From NCBI GenBank assembly GCA_938029995.1, contig CALHGI010000435.1, positions 1 to 7,498 of the forward strand: a stretch of 7,498 nt of DNA, given 5' to 3'. The stretch is from an uncultured cyanobacterium. Lineage in GTDB: Bacteria > Cyanobacteriota > Cyanobacteriia > Phormidesmidales > Phormidesmidaceae. Both the position numbers and the translations under genes were made by a program. Positions within the stretch are counted from its first letter, which is position 1; every line of letters starts with the position of its first letter. The notes below the pieces were generated by a model, which did not search any database, was not told where the DNA came from, and saw only the letters and a list, made by a program, of their open reading frames with translations. Positions 1 through 5,449 of this stretch are shown here, piece after piece.

Positions 1-866
1 TTGCCGGGGATCAGGGCCGTGGTAATAATGATGTCCACTTCTTTGGCCTGCTCCGCAAACAGGGCCATCTCGGCCTCGATGAACTCTTTACTCATCGTTT
101 TGGCATAGCCGCCAGCACCGGAGCCGTCCTCTTCAAATTCCAGCTCTAAAAACTGGGCGCCCATGCTCTCTACTTGCTCTTTAACCACAGGGCGGGTATC
201 AAAGGCACGGACAATGGCACCTAGACTCTTGGCAGCACCAATGGCGGCTAATCCAGCCACACCGGCACCAATCACTAATACCTTAGCGGGGGGTACTTTA
301 CCCGCAGCGGTAATCTGCCCGGTAAAAAAGCGACCAAAGTTATTGGCGGCTTCAATCACAGCGCGATATCCGGCCACATTGGCCATGGAGCTCAGGGCAT
401 CCATTTTCTGAGCTCGGCTAATGCGGGGCACCGAGTCCATGGCTAGAGCCGTTATCTGACTGTCCGCTAGCTGCTTCACCAAGTCAGCGTTTTGAGCAGG
501 CCAAAGAAAGCTAATGAGGGTCTGGCCATCATGGCCCAGGGCCGCTTCATCACAGTTAAAGTCTGGGTGATGGGCAGGGGGCTCAACCTTGAGCACAATG
601 TCCGCCTGCTGCCACAGTTCCCGAGCATTATCAACCACCTGGCAATCCGCTTCACGATAGGCCTGGTCCGAAAACTCAGCTCGTTCACCAGCACCTTGTT
701 CAATCAGAACGTCAAAACCCAAGGACTGGAGTTTCTTGACAGTTTTAGGCGTGGCGGCAACACGGCATTCACCTGGCGCTATTTCTTTCGGTATTCCGAT
801 GCGCTTTGGACGACTAGGTGGTGATGACTGCTGTTCAACAGCACCTTTATCAAGGGCAATGGTCAT
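1..866 (-). CDS. pntA: NAD(P) transhydrogenase alpha subunit, N-terminal part (PntA domain I), cut by window edge
   Basis: This is the alpha subunit of the energy-linked transhydrogenase, which couples hydride transfer between NAD(H) and NADP(H) to proton movement across the membrane. Its soluble domain I binds NAD(H). An open frame of 288 codons runs from ATG at 866-864 down to the left edge, with no stop, so the 3' end lies outside. A 20-residue leader precedes the conserved start of the domain (KRIGIPKE). The alanine-dehydrogenase/PNT N-domain covers about 21-155. The segment PRISRAQKMDALSS carries Arg148, Gln153, Asp156 and Ser159, matching the RQD-loop residues of the Rhodospirillum rubrum enzyme. 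The Rossmann loop GAGVAG is at 200-205, followed by the NAD-binding Asp of RAFDTRP. The fragment ends at the conserved VDIIITTALIPG. A Shine-Dalgarno AAGGA (877-873) sits 6 bases before the start. In cyanobacteria the subunit is usually split (pntA1, pntA2, pntB); the partners would lie to the left. Confidence 0.95.
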   Translation of the reverse strand, partial: MTIALDKGAVEQQSSPPSRPKRIGIPKEIAPGECRVAATPKTVKKLQSLGFDVLIEQGAGERAEFSDQAYREADCQVVDNARELWQQADIVLKVEPPAHHPDFNCDEAALGHDGQTLISFLWPAQNADLVKQLADSQITALAMDSVPRISRAQKMDALSSMANVAGYRAVIEAANNFGRFFTGQITAAGKVPPAKVLVIGAGVAGLAAIGAAKSLGAIVRAFDTRPVVKEQVESMGAQFLELEFEEDGSGAGGYAKTMSKEFIEAEMALFAEQAKEVDIIITTALIPG

Positions 867-920
867 GGTGAATCCTTTTTAACTAGCTGGGCTAACGATT
901 GTTAAAAACACTATGGAAGC

Positions 921-944
921 GGGATCACAATTGATCTCAATCCC
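921..944. promoter_or_regulatory. Inverted repeat in the pntA upstream region, candidate operator
   Basis: GGGAT (921-925) is mirrored by ATCCC (940-944) around a 14-base centre, and the centre itself holds the smaller palindrome TTGATCTCAA (931-940). It lies 54 bases upstream of the pntA start and 58 bases upstream of the start of the small ORF at 1003, so a bound protein could act on both directions. A TTTAAT box (962-967, plus strand) resembles a -10 element but has no good -35 partner. No known regulator motif was recognised; in particular it is not an NtcA GTA-N8-TAC site. The regulatory role is inference. Confidence 0.25.
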
Positions 945-1002
945 ACAGGAATAACTTTAGATTTAATGGTTTTTCATCACTGAAATATGAACTGTTAATG
1001 CC

Positions 1003-1173
1003 ATGGCTCAGCAGGGTTTAATTCACCTCACAACACCGGAGCACCGAGCACGGGTTCATCAGTTTCTAAGGAAATATGGCTGGATGCGACTGCTCGGCTT
1101 GGTCTTTACTGTGTCGTCCTTGTTGATGTCAGAAATCCTTAAAAAAGAAGCTGATAGCCCATCAAAAAAATGA
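1003..1173 (+). CDS. Candidate 56-residue single-pass membrane microprotein, unrecognised
   Basis: An ATG-TGA open frame of 57 codons begins at MAQQGLIHLTTPEHRARVHQ and continues with a short basic amphipathic stretch (about residues 14-29, rich in Arg, His and Lys). A hydrophobic segment follows at about 29-45 (MRLLGLVFTVSSLLMSE), and the end is polar and Lys-rich (ADSPSKK). That order, a positive flank, one possible membrane helix and a charged tail, is typical of real small membrane proteins. The frame is closed by a TGA at 988-990, so this ATG is the only ATG start available upstream of the hydrophobic part. There is no convincing Shine-Dalgarno sequence. It is divergent from pntA, with 136 bases between the two starts. 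I do not recognise a family. It could be a chance ORF, since the spacer is long and otherwise non-coding. Confidence 0.4.
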   Translation: MAQQGLIHLTTPEHRARVHQFLRKYGWMRLLGLVFTVSSLLMSEILKKEADSPSKK

Positions 1174-1622
1174 GTCACGGATCTTGCAGTGCATTGACGC
1201 CTCAAGACCTAAGTCCTGACAGACAACCCCCTTTTCATTCTGGCAATTGCACTATTGAAAAGTGCCACCTTCTTTAGGAAGTTTTACCTTTCGATCACCA
1301 GCTCTCCCATGGAGAACGCCCTCAGTAAACTTGGCTTAAGACGCAATGACCACGGGTTTAGCTCACTGTTTCAGAAAACATTGCGTATGCTAGTCTTAAG
1401 AAAAGTTACGCACTGTAAACGACGTCATAGAGGCCTTTTACTGCCCTCAATAACGACGTTTATGGACCATAGGGCACTTGCTAGGGCGAGTGGCATCGGC
1501 CCATCATCATGGCTGGGGTCAATTTTAAAAACCGTCCCCCCACGATGAAATAGCTGCACTGTCCCTGTGATAGTTCTAGACGAGTCCTAAATCTTTTTAG
1601 TTTTGAGCGCGAGGAGTGAGTA
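1174..1622. other. Non-coding spacer upstream of the DUF2808-like gene, rich in inverted repeats
   Basis: About 450 bases without a convincing gene. A TTG-initiated frame (1255-1548) is open for 97 codons, but its translation has no family resemblance, no domain pattern and an excess of Arg and rare-looking codons, so I treat it as non-coding. The stretch holds several inverted repeats: 1279-1332, 1303-1315 and 1335-1400 (listed separately), the odd-centred palindrome TATGGACCATA (1461-1471), and a 7-bp hairpin with loop TAGG (1475-1492). The octamer AACGACGT occurs twice (1418-1425 and 1452-1459). No tRNA, rRNA or recognised cyanobacterial small RNA was seen. The promoter of the downstream gene should lie in the last 150 bases, but no clear -35/-10 pair stands out. 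Confidence 0.5.
1279..1400. repeat. Two adjacent stem-loop-forming inverted repeats, possible structured RNA or degraded element
   Basis: The first structure pairs AAGTTTTAC (1279-1287, one base bulged) with GTAAACTT (1325-1332) and encloses a 5-bp hairpin, TCTCC/GGAGA, with loop CAT (1303-1315). Two bases later, the second structure pairs CTTAAGACGCAATG (1335-1348) with CATTGCGT (1379-1386) and CTTAAG (1395-1400). That gives 14 base pairs with an 8-base bulge on the right side (1387-1394) and a 30-base loop. CTTAAG is itself a palindrome, so only the 8-bp ACGCAATG/CATTGCGT part is strongly informative. No T-run follows, so this does not look like a terminator. A non-coding RNA, a mobile-element remnant or chance are all possible. 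Confidence 0.35.
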
Positions 1623-2234
1623 ATGACACCTAAGAAATTAATGCAGTGGGGTTTAGCAGGCCTAATGCTGTCGTCTGCTGCTGTTGCCAGTGTTAGTTTG
1701 CCTACCCTAGCGCAGGATAGCTACAACACCGACGGGCTCACTATTTTTGGTGGTGTTGATGGTGAGTATCGCCTACCCTACGACCTACGCAATAACACAC
1801 GCCGTAATACCCGCGCTATGTACACACTCGAGGTGGGTGGCGACAAGATACAGGCAGCGGCTTCCACTTTGATTGTGACTATTCCTGAGTCATTCACTCG
1901 CTATCGTGGTCGGATCAACTTAGACGAAATTTCTGTGCGCTATGGTCGCATAGATAATGAGGGTTCTTCTATTCCAGTAGATGAAGTGCGCTGGGATGAT
2001 CGAGTGTTTAGCGGTGCTAACGATCTATCGGACGACCTGGATAAAATTGAAATCTTTTTGGCTGAGGACATCCCGGCAGATCGTTCTTTCACCATTGAAT
2101 TTGGTAAAGTACGCAACCCTAATCGGAGCTTGATGCTGCGGACAAATTTGCAGGTGGTCGAGCGGGGCCAAGAGCTGCCTAACTACATTGGCACCTGGGA
2201 AATGCTGGTGGCCTACGAGATTGACAACGACTAA
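1623..2234 (+). CDS. Secreted DUF2808-like protein of unknown function
   Basis: A 203-residue protein. The N-terminus is a clear Sec signal peptide: basic MTPKK, a hydrophobic core (about 9-25), and a likely signal-peptidase I site after Ala30 (PTLA|QD). The mature part, about 173 residues, is acidic, hydrophilic and rich in beta-prone segments, for example STLIVTIPESF (about 81-91) and SFTIEFGKVRNP. It has no cysteine and no membrane helix, so it should be periplasmic or outer-membrane associated. The pattern of a TI/VP-E segment followed by a strand with ISVRYGR resembles the cyanobacterial DUF2808 family; this assignment is from memory of the family and is not certain. The start is well supported by GAGGAG (1611-1616), 6 bases before ATG. 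It lies 98 bases before rpmH on the same strand. Function unknown. Confidence 0.85.
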   Translation: MTPKKLMQWGLAGLMLSSAAVASVSLPTLAQDSYNTDGLTIFGGVDGEYRLPYDLRNNTRRNTRAMYTLEVGGDKIQAAASTLIVTIPESFTRYRGRINLDEISVRYGRIDNEGSSIPVDEVRWDDRVFSGANDLSDDLDKIEIFLAEDIPADRSFTIEFGKVRNPNRSLMLRTNLQVVERGQELPNYIGTWEMLVAYEIDND

Positions 2235-2332
2235 ATCGAGTGTCATTCATGACCTTCGACATGTTACTATCAGAAACCGCGTCGATAGGCGCAAGTAGTA
2301 ATTTTGTTTGAGCAGATTTAGGAGCAATCGCC

Positions 2333-2470
2333 ATGACTAAGCGCACTCTGGGCGGTACATCTCGTAAGCGGAAGCGCGTTTCTGGCTTTCGCGTCCGTAT
2401 GCGTACTGTGAATGGCCGTCGAGTCATTCAATCCCGTCGTAAGAAGGGCCGTGCTCGCCTAGCAGTTTAA
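2333..2470 (+). CDS. rpmH: 50S ribosomal protein bL34
   Basis: A 45-residue, extremely basic protein with the canonical bL34 pattern: [15 protein letters not shown] at the start, then GFRVRMRT in the middle and a GRRVI...[11 protein letters not shown] end. bL34 is a structural protein of the large ribosomal subunit that contacts 23S rRNA. The length is normal for cyanobacteria. The start is fixed by AGGAG (2320-2324), 8 bases upstream of ATG. It begins the classic rpmH-rnpA-yidC block, and rnpA follows after 28 bases. The upstream 98-base spacer should contain the promoter. It holds the palindrome GTCAT-TC-ATGAC (2242-2253) and a CTATC/GATAG pairing, but no strong -35/-10 pair was identified. 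Confidence 0.97.
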   Translation: MTKRTLGGTSRKRKRVSGFRVRMRTVNGRRVIQSRRKKGRARLAV

Positions 2471-2498
2471 GCCTGCTAGTGGAGTTGAGAACGCATCC

Positions 2499-2879
2499 GT
2501 GGCATTACCAAGTCAACATCGACTGCGGTCTCCGCGCTCCTTTTCCAAGGTTTATCGCCAAGGCCGACGCGCTAGCAGTCAGCATCTGGCGATTAAAGCC
2601 CTCAAAAATCCAACACCCGATGACATTGCGTCCAAACGACCGTCATCGGGTGTTTGTTTTGGCATCTCCATTAGCCGCAAAGTACACAAACGAGCGGTGG
2701 TCCGCAATCGCCTCAAGCGTCAGCTCCATGCAGCTCTCAGAACCTTACTTCCCAAAGCTAGTGGGGCTTGGTGGGTCGTCATCAATGTGCGAACAACAGC
2801 AGTAGGCTGCAAATATTACGAATTTTTGCAAGAATTAGAGAGTCTATTAATAAAACTAGAGGTGCTGGATGGCAATTAA
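2499..2879 (+). CDS. rnpA: Ribonuclease P protein component
   Basis: A 126-residue protein subunit of RNase P, which assists the RnpB ribozyme in removing 5' leaders from pre-tRNAs. Family marks are the N-terminal LRSPRSFSKVYRQGRR (about 9-24), the FGISISRKVHKRAVVRNRLKRQ segment (54-75) with the RNR core at 69-71, and the C-terminal YYEFLQELESLL helix. The start is GTG at 2499-2501. It gives MALPSQHRLR, the usual cyanobacterial beginning; the only Shine-Dalgarno-like GGAG (2481-2484) is rather far away at 14 bases. Residues 37-52 form a hydrophilic, variable loop (NPTPDDIASKRPSSGV) encoded by a perfect 13-bp inverted repeat (see 2612-2654). The last 11 bases overlap the start of the PH-domain gene, which suggests translational coupling. 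Confidence 0.96.
   Translation: MALPSQHRLRSPRSFSKVYRQGRRASSQHLAIKALKNPTPDDIASKRPSSGVCFGISISRKVHKRAVVRNRLKRQLHAALRTLLPKASGAWWVVINVRTTAVGCKYYEFLQELESLLIKLEVLDGN
2612..2654. repeat. Perfect 13-bp inverted repeat inside rnpA with terminator-like flanks
   Basis: AACACCCGATGAC (2612-2624) is exactly complementary to GTCATCGGGTGTT (2642-2654), with a 17-base spacer. On the plus strand TGTTTT follows (2655-2660). On the minus strand the right-hand side of the stem is followed by GGATTTTT, because AAAAATCC precedes the left arm. A stable stem with a T-rich tail on both strands is the shape of a bidirectional intrinsic terminator, yet it sits in the reading frame of rnpA. It could reduce transcription past rpmH, stabilise the rpmH mRNA 3' end, or be a palindromic element tolerated in a surface loop. 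The long loop and imperfect T-run argue for partial rather than full termination. Confidence 0.6.
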
Positions 2880-3258
2880 AGAAGATGTTTATTACGAAGG
2901 CGGCCCCCACATCGGAGATCTCATATTCCACTGTGTACTAGCCATTACAGTCGTATTTATTCCCGTTACCATCGGAGCCATTATCCGAGCAATATGGGTG
3001 CGCTACCGCATCACTAGCCGTCGAATTTCTGTCACGGGTGGCTGGATGGGTCGTAACCGTACCGACTTGATCTATTCAGAAGTGACTCGTGTAGCCGTTG
3101 TGCCCCGCGGTCTAGGCCTATGGGGAGACATGGCCGTTCAGTTGAAGGACGGTAGCCGCCTCGAGCTTAGGGCTGTACCTAACTTTCGTGAACTCCATGC
3201 CAAAATCATGGAGCAGCTTTCACCGAAAGCTCAAGAAGCAAGTCGTGTCAAAATTTAA
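2869..3258 (+). CDS. PH domain-containing (bPH2/DUF304-type) small membrane protein
   Basis: A 129-residue protein. A short polar N-terminus (1-16) is followed by one long hydrophobic segment (about 17-43, IFHCVLAITVVFIPVTIGAII), then a bacterial pleckstrin-homology-like domain (about 46-116). That domain begins with the typical YRITSRRISVTGG, continues with SEVTRVAVVPRGLGLWGDMAV, and ends in LKDGSRLELRAVPNFRELHAKIME. Basic residues flank the membrane segment on the PH side, which suggests that the PH domain is cytosolic. The ATG lies within the end of rnpA (11-base overlap), preceded by AGAGGTG (2858-2864). Its place between rnpA and yidC is common in cyanobacteria; as I recall, slr1470 in Synechocystis has the same position. 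Function unknown; an auxiliary role to YidC is a guess from position only. Confidence 0.88.
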   Translation: MAIKEDVYYEGGPHIGDLIFHCVLAITVVFIPVTIGAIIRAIWVRYRITSRRISVTGGWMGRNRTDLIYSEVTRVAVVPRGLGLWGDMAVQLKDGSRLELRAVPNFRELHAKIMEQLSPKAQEASRVKI

Positions 3259-3289
3259 GGGTGCGATCCAAGGTTAACGAGGCCTGACT

Positions 3290-3318
3290 TTATTCCTACG
3301 AGTTCCCAGTGGGAATAA
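3290..3318. repeat. Overlapping inverted repeats in the spacer upstream of yidC
   Basis: Two alternative pairings share the same right arm. TTATTCC (3290-3296) pairs with GGAATAA (3312-3318) across 15 bases, and TTCCC (3303-3307) pairs with GGGAA (3311-3315) across AGT; counted with an odd centre, the second is the 13-base palindrome TTCCCAGTGGGAA (3303-3315). They begin 31 bases after the PH-domain stop. No T-run follows directly, so they are not a standard terminator. They may be an operator or an mRNA processing or stability element. Confidence 0.3.
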
Positions 3319-3387
3319 CCGTCCTCTAAAAGGTAGAACACCGCCATTCCAGTTCTTTACCTGAGTGAATAACTAGTCCTTTTTGCC

Positions 3388-3416
3388 TTGAATCACCCTA
3401 AGGTCTGCAATATTCA
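3388..3416 (+). promoter_or_regulatory. yidC: Weak candidate promoter for yidC
   Basis: TTGAAT (3388-3393) and TATTCA (3411-3416) are separated by 17 bases and lie 42 bases before the yidC start, inside a 200-base spacer that is long for an operon. The -35 box matches TTGACA at four of six positions and the -10 box matches TATAAT at only three of six, so this is a suggestion from spacing and position, not a firm call. TACATT (3419-3424) is an alternative -10. Confidence 0.22.
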
Positions 3417-3458
3417 GATACATTAGAGTTCGGTATGCAATTTGCTCGGTAAGCGCGC

Positions 3459-4754
3459 ATGGATTTCGGTATTGGATTTCTGACTAACAACATAATGTTG
3501 CCAATCCTAGATTTTTTCTATGGGATTGTGCCTAGTTATGGATTAGCCATTGTGGCTTTGACTCTTCTCATTCGCTTTGCTCTCTACCCGTTGAATGCCG
3601 GGTCGATTCGCAATATGCGACGCATGAAGATCACCCAACCCCTCATGCAGAAGAAAGTTAAGGAAATCCAAGAACGCCACAAGGATGACCCTGGCAAACT
3701 GCAAGAAGAAATGGGCGGGGTTTATAAAGAATTCGGCAACCCATTGGCAGGCTGCTTTCCAGTAGTACTGCAAATGCCTATTCTGTTTGCCCTATTTGCC
3801 ACCCTCCGTGGGTCGCCATTTGCCGACATTACCTACCCTGTCAATCTGCAAATTCTTCCCCAAGACGCCCTTGAGCAAGTACAGCCCCAAGCGTTTTCTG
3901 CCAAGCAATCCAGCCTATACATAGCTGATGGTCAGCATTTTCCTTTAGCCCCTGTTTTACCTGGTGGCAACCGTATCGGTGTAGGCGATAAAGCGTTAGT
4001 ACGTCTGCAAACACCTGAAGGTGACTCCATTGCCCAGCTAGCTGATGAGTACGCTGAGGATCCGTCTGTATTTGTTCCCCAGTGGGAAGTGACGAAAGGG
4101 CAGGAATTAGTTGAAATCGATCAAAACGGTCAGATTACGGCCCTTGCCCCTGGTGATGTCACGGTTCAAGCCAAGGTCACTGGCCTAGCCGCCACCAAAG
4201 GATTCCTCTTCATTAAAGAGCTAGGACGCATTGGAGCTCTAGGCGATGAAGGAGAAATCCATTGGGATATCCTCGGCATGATCCTGTTCTTCGGCATCAG
4301 CCTCTATGTAAATCAGCTTTTATCTGGCCAGTCCTCCAGCGATAACCCCCAGCAAGAAACGATTACAAAACTAACGCCTGTCTTGTTTTCAGGCATGTTT
4401 TTGTTCTTCCCGTTACCTGCCGGAGTGCTGCTGTATATGGTGTTAGCCAACGTTTTCCAAACAGCTCAGTCCTTTATCTTGTCCAAGGAGCCCCTCCCTG
4501 ACAATATTCAGGCATTGGTAGATGAGCAGGAAGCCAAAGCCGTGAGTGCCGACCGAGGCCCCCTAGCATTTGAGCCTGGTTCTAGGAAAGCAACTGGCAA
4601 AGATGGTGACAAGAAAGGTAACGCCCAGAGAAAATCATCATCGAAAGAATCGTCAAAGGGTAATAAGTCAACCGATAAAAAGTCTGGCTCTAACCGTTCC
4701 AAAGGTAATAAGAAATCTGGCGGAGGACCGAAAAAAAAGGTCTCTAACCGTTAG
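3459..4754 (+). CDS. yidC: Membrane protein insertase YidC (Oxa1/Alb3 family), cyanobacterial type with Ig-like insert
   Basis: A 431-residue insertase that places proteins in the plasma and thylakoid membranes, alone or with SecYEG. There is no cleaved signal or E. coli-type P1 domain: the N-terminal helix [20 protein letters not shown] leads into the first conserved membrane helix (about 26-45), which carries the groove arginine Arg39. The cytosolic C1 hairpin (46-94, [13 protein letters not shown]) follows, then the second helix (95-117, [22 protein letters not shown]). A loop of about 150 residues on the lumen/periplasm side includes an Ig-like stretch (about 170-252, with the BIG2-like [20 protein letters not shown]). 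Three further helices lie at about 268-288, 304-322 and 323-342 ([19 protein letters not shown]). The tail, 372-431, is dense in Lys, Ser and Gly, as expected for ribosome contact. ATG at 3459 gives the family's usual start; the Shine-Dalgarno sequence is weak (GGTAAG). Confidence 0.97.
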   Translation: MDFGIGFLTNNIMLPILDFFYGIVPSYGLAIVALTLLIRFALYPLNAGSIRNMRRMKITQPLMQKKVKEIQERHKDDPGKLQEEMGGVYKEFGNPLAGCFPVVLQMPILFALFATLRGSPFADITYPVNLQILPQDALEQVQPQAFSAKQSSLYIADGQHFPLAPVLPGGNRIGVGDKALVRLQTPEGDSIAQLADEYAEDPSVFVPQWEVTKGQELVEIDQNGQITALAPGDVTVQAKVTGLAATKGFLFIKELGRIGALGDEGEIHWDILGMILFFGISLYVNQLLSGQSSSDNPQQETITKLTPVLFSGMFLFFPLPAGVLLYMVLANVFQTAQSFILSKEPLPDNIQALVDEQEAKAVSADRGPLAFEPGSRKATGKDGDKKGNAQRKSSSKESSKGNKSTDKKSGSNRSKGNKKSGGGPKKKVSNR

Positions 4755-4762
4755 GTAACGGT
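4747..4762. repeat. Small hairpin across the yidC stop codon
   Basis: ACCGTT (4747-4752) pairs with AACGGT (4757-4762) around a four-base loop AGGT, and the stem includes the yidC TAG stop (4752-4754). There is no T-run after it. It could protect a 3' end or modulate re-initiation at khpB 48 bases later, but a 6-bp stem is easily a chance event. Confidence 0.2.
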
Positions 4763-4809
4763 AGACTTGTGGTTAGCATGAATAGCGCTGAAACAGGTGT
4801 AGATAATTT

Positions 4810-5340
4810 ATGGGCGAGCAGCAAGATAAGGGCGGGATTGAATGGCTCTCAAAACTCTTAGATCATCAAGGTATTCAGGCTTCTGTAACTGGTGAGCACA
4901 TATCCGATGATCTAGGGGACAGCAGTTTTTGGCTGACCATTGATGACGCCGCCCTAACCCAGGAACAGATTGATGCTCTATTGGGTGAACGCGGCCGTGT
5001 TTTAGATGCCATCCAGTACTTAGCCAATACCATATTGAATATTGGTCAAGATTCTTCAGAACAGCAGTCCTACACCATAGAGTTACGGGGCTACCGCCAA
5101 AAACGCCAAGATGAACTCAAGGCCATGGCAGAGGCAGCAGCAGCAGCAGCCATCGCTAGCGGTGGCGAGCATGAGGTCGCTGATTTATCGTCTGCAGAAC
5201 GTCGGCAATTACACTCTCTCTTGAAAGCTCACGGTGGGTTAGAAACCTTTAGCCGAGGCCGTGAACCCGATCGTCGGTTAGTGGTTCGTCCCTTGGGAAG
5301 TGATGAATCCGCCGATGGCCCAGATGCCGTTGAGGCCTAA
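4810..5340 (+). CDS. khpB: KH/R3H RNA-binding protein (Jag/KhpB/EloR family), without Jag-N domain
   Basis: A 176-residue RNA-binding protein. A short start (GIEWLSKLLDHQGI) leads into a type II KH domain (about 22-95) whose GxxG loop is Gly59-Glu-Arg-Gly62, followed by RVLDAIQYLANTILN, the family's hallmark helix. An R3H domain (about 93-160) follows, with the signature Arg131-x3-His135 (ERRQLH) and the usual ending ETFSRGREPDRRLVV; an acidic tail of about 15 residues closes the protein. The N-terminal Jag-N domain of Firmicute homologues is missing, as in other short cyanobacterial forms. A run of six alanines (109-114), five of them encoded by a perfect GCA repeat, lies in the first R3H helix. 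The ATG is fixed by an in-frame TAA at 4804-4806; the Shine-Dalgarno sequence is poor. In Firmicutes KhpB works with KhpA in RNA binding and cell elongation. The place after yidC is widely conserved. Confidence 0.93.
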   Translation: MGEQQDKGGIEWLSKLLDHQGIQASVTGEHISDDLGDSSFWLTIDDAALTQEQIDALLGERGRVLDAIQYLANTILNIGQDSSEQQSYTIELRGYRQKRQDELKAMAEAAAAAAIASGGEHEVADLSSAERRQLHSLLKAHGGLETFSRGREPDRRLVVRPLGSDESADGPDAVEA

Positions 5341-5449
5341 ATATCTAGGTCTCAGACAGCTTTTCAAAGCATGATTTGGCCACAGTATGTAAGCGAGACT
5401 AAACCGTTCATTTTTTCTTTGGCCCCTTGAATCGATTATTTAGCGGCCC

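Noticed and set aside
492..824. 110-codon plus-strand frame, and the shorter 163-411 frame
   Set aside because: Both lie antisense to pntA, whose minus-strand translation is unmistakable.
1255..1548. 97-codon plus-strand frame starting with TTG in the pntA-DUF2808 spacer
   Set aside because: The translation has no recognisable domain, scattered codon use and no Shine-Dalgarno sequence, and it lies over strong inverted repeats. More likely a chance opening.
1174..1622. tRNA, known small RNA or CRISPR in the long spacer
   Set aside because: No T-loop or CCA-type tRNA pattern, no regularly spaced direct repeats, and no small RNA that I recognise.
2242..2253. GTCAT-TC-ATGAC palindrome after the DUF2808-like gene as a terminator
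   Set aside because: Short stem, two-base centre and no T-run; not enough for a terminator call.
2179..2427. 82-codon minus-strand frame across the DUF2808-rpmH junction
   Set aside because: Antisense shadow of rpmH and the end of the DUF2808-like gene; basic composition comes from complementing rpmH.
2479..2805. 108-codon frame overlapping rnpA in another phase
   Set aside because: Alternative reading of rnpA without family resemblance; the rnpA frame carries the RNR motif.
3543..3773. Minus-strand frame inside yidC, and others inside ycf46 (6305-6547, 6902-7168)
   Set aside because: Antisense to well-identified genes; no independent evidence.
5359..5370. GCTTT-TC-AAAGC palindrome after khpB as a terminator
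   Set aside because: Five-base arms, AT-rich and no T-run following; probably chance.
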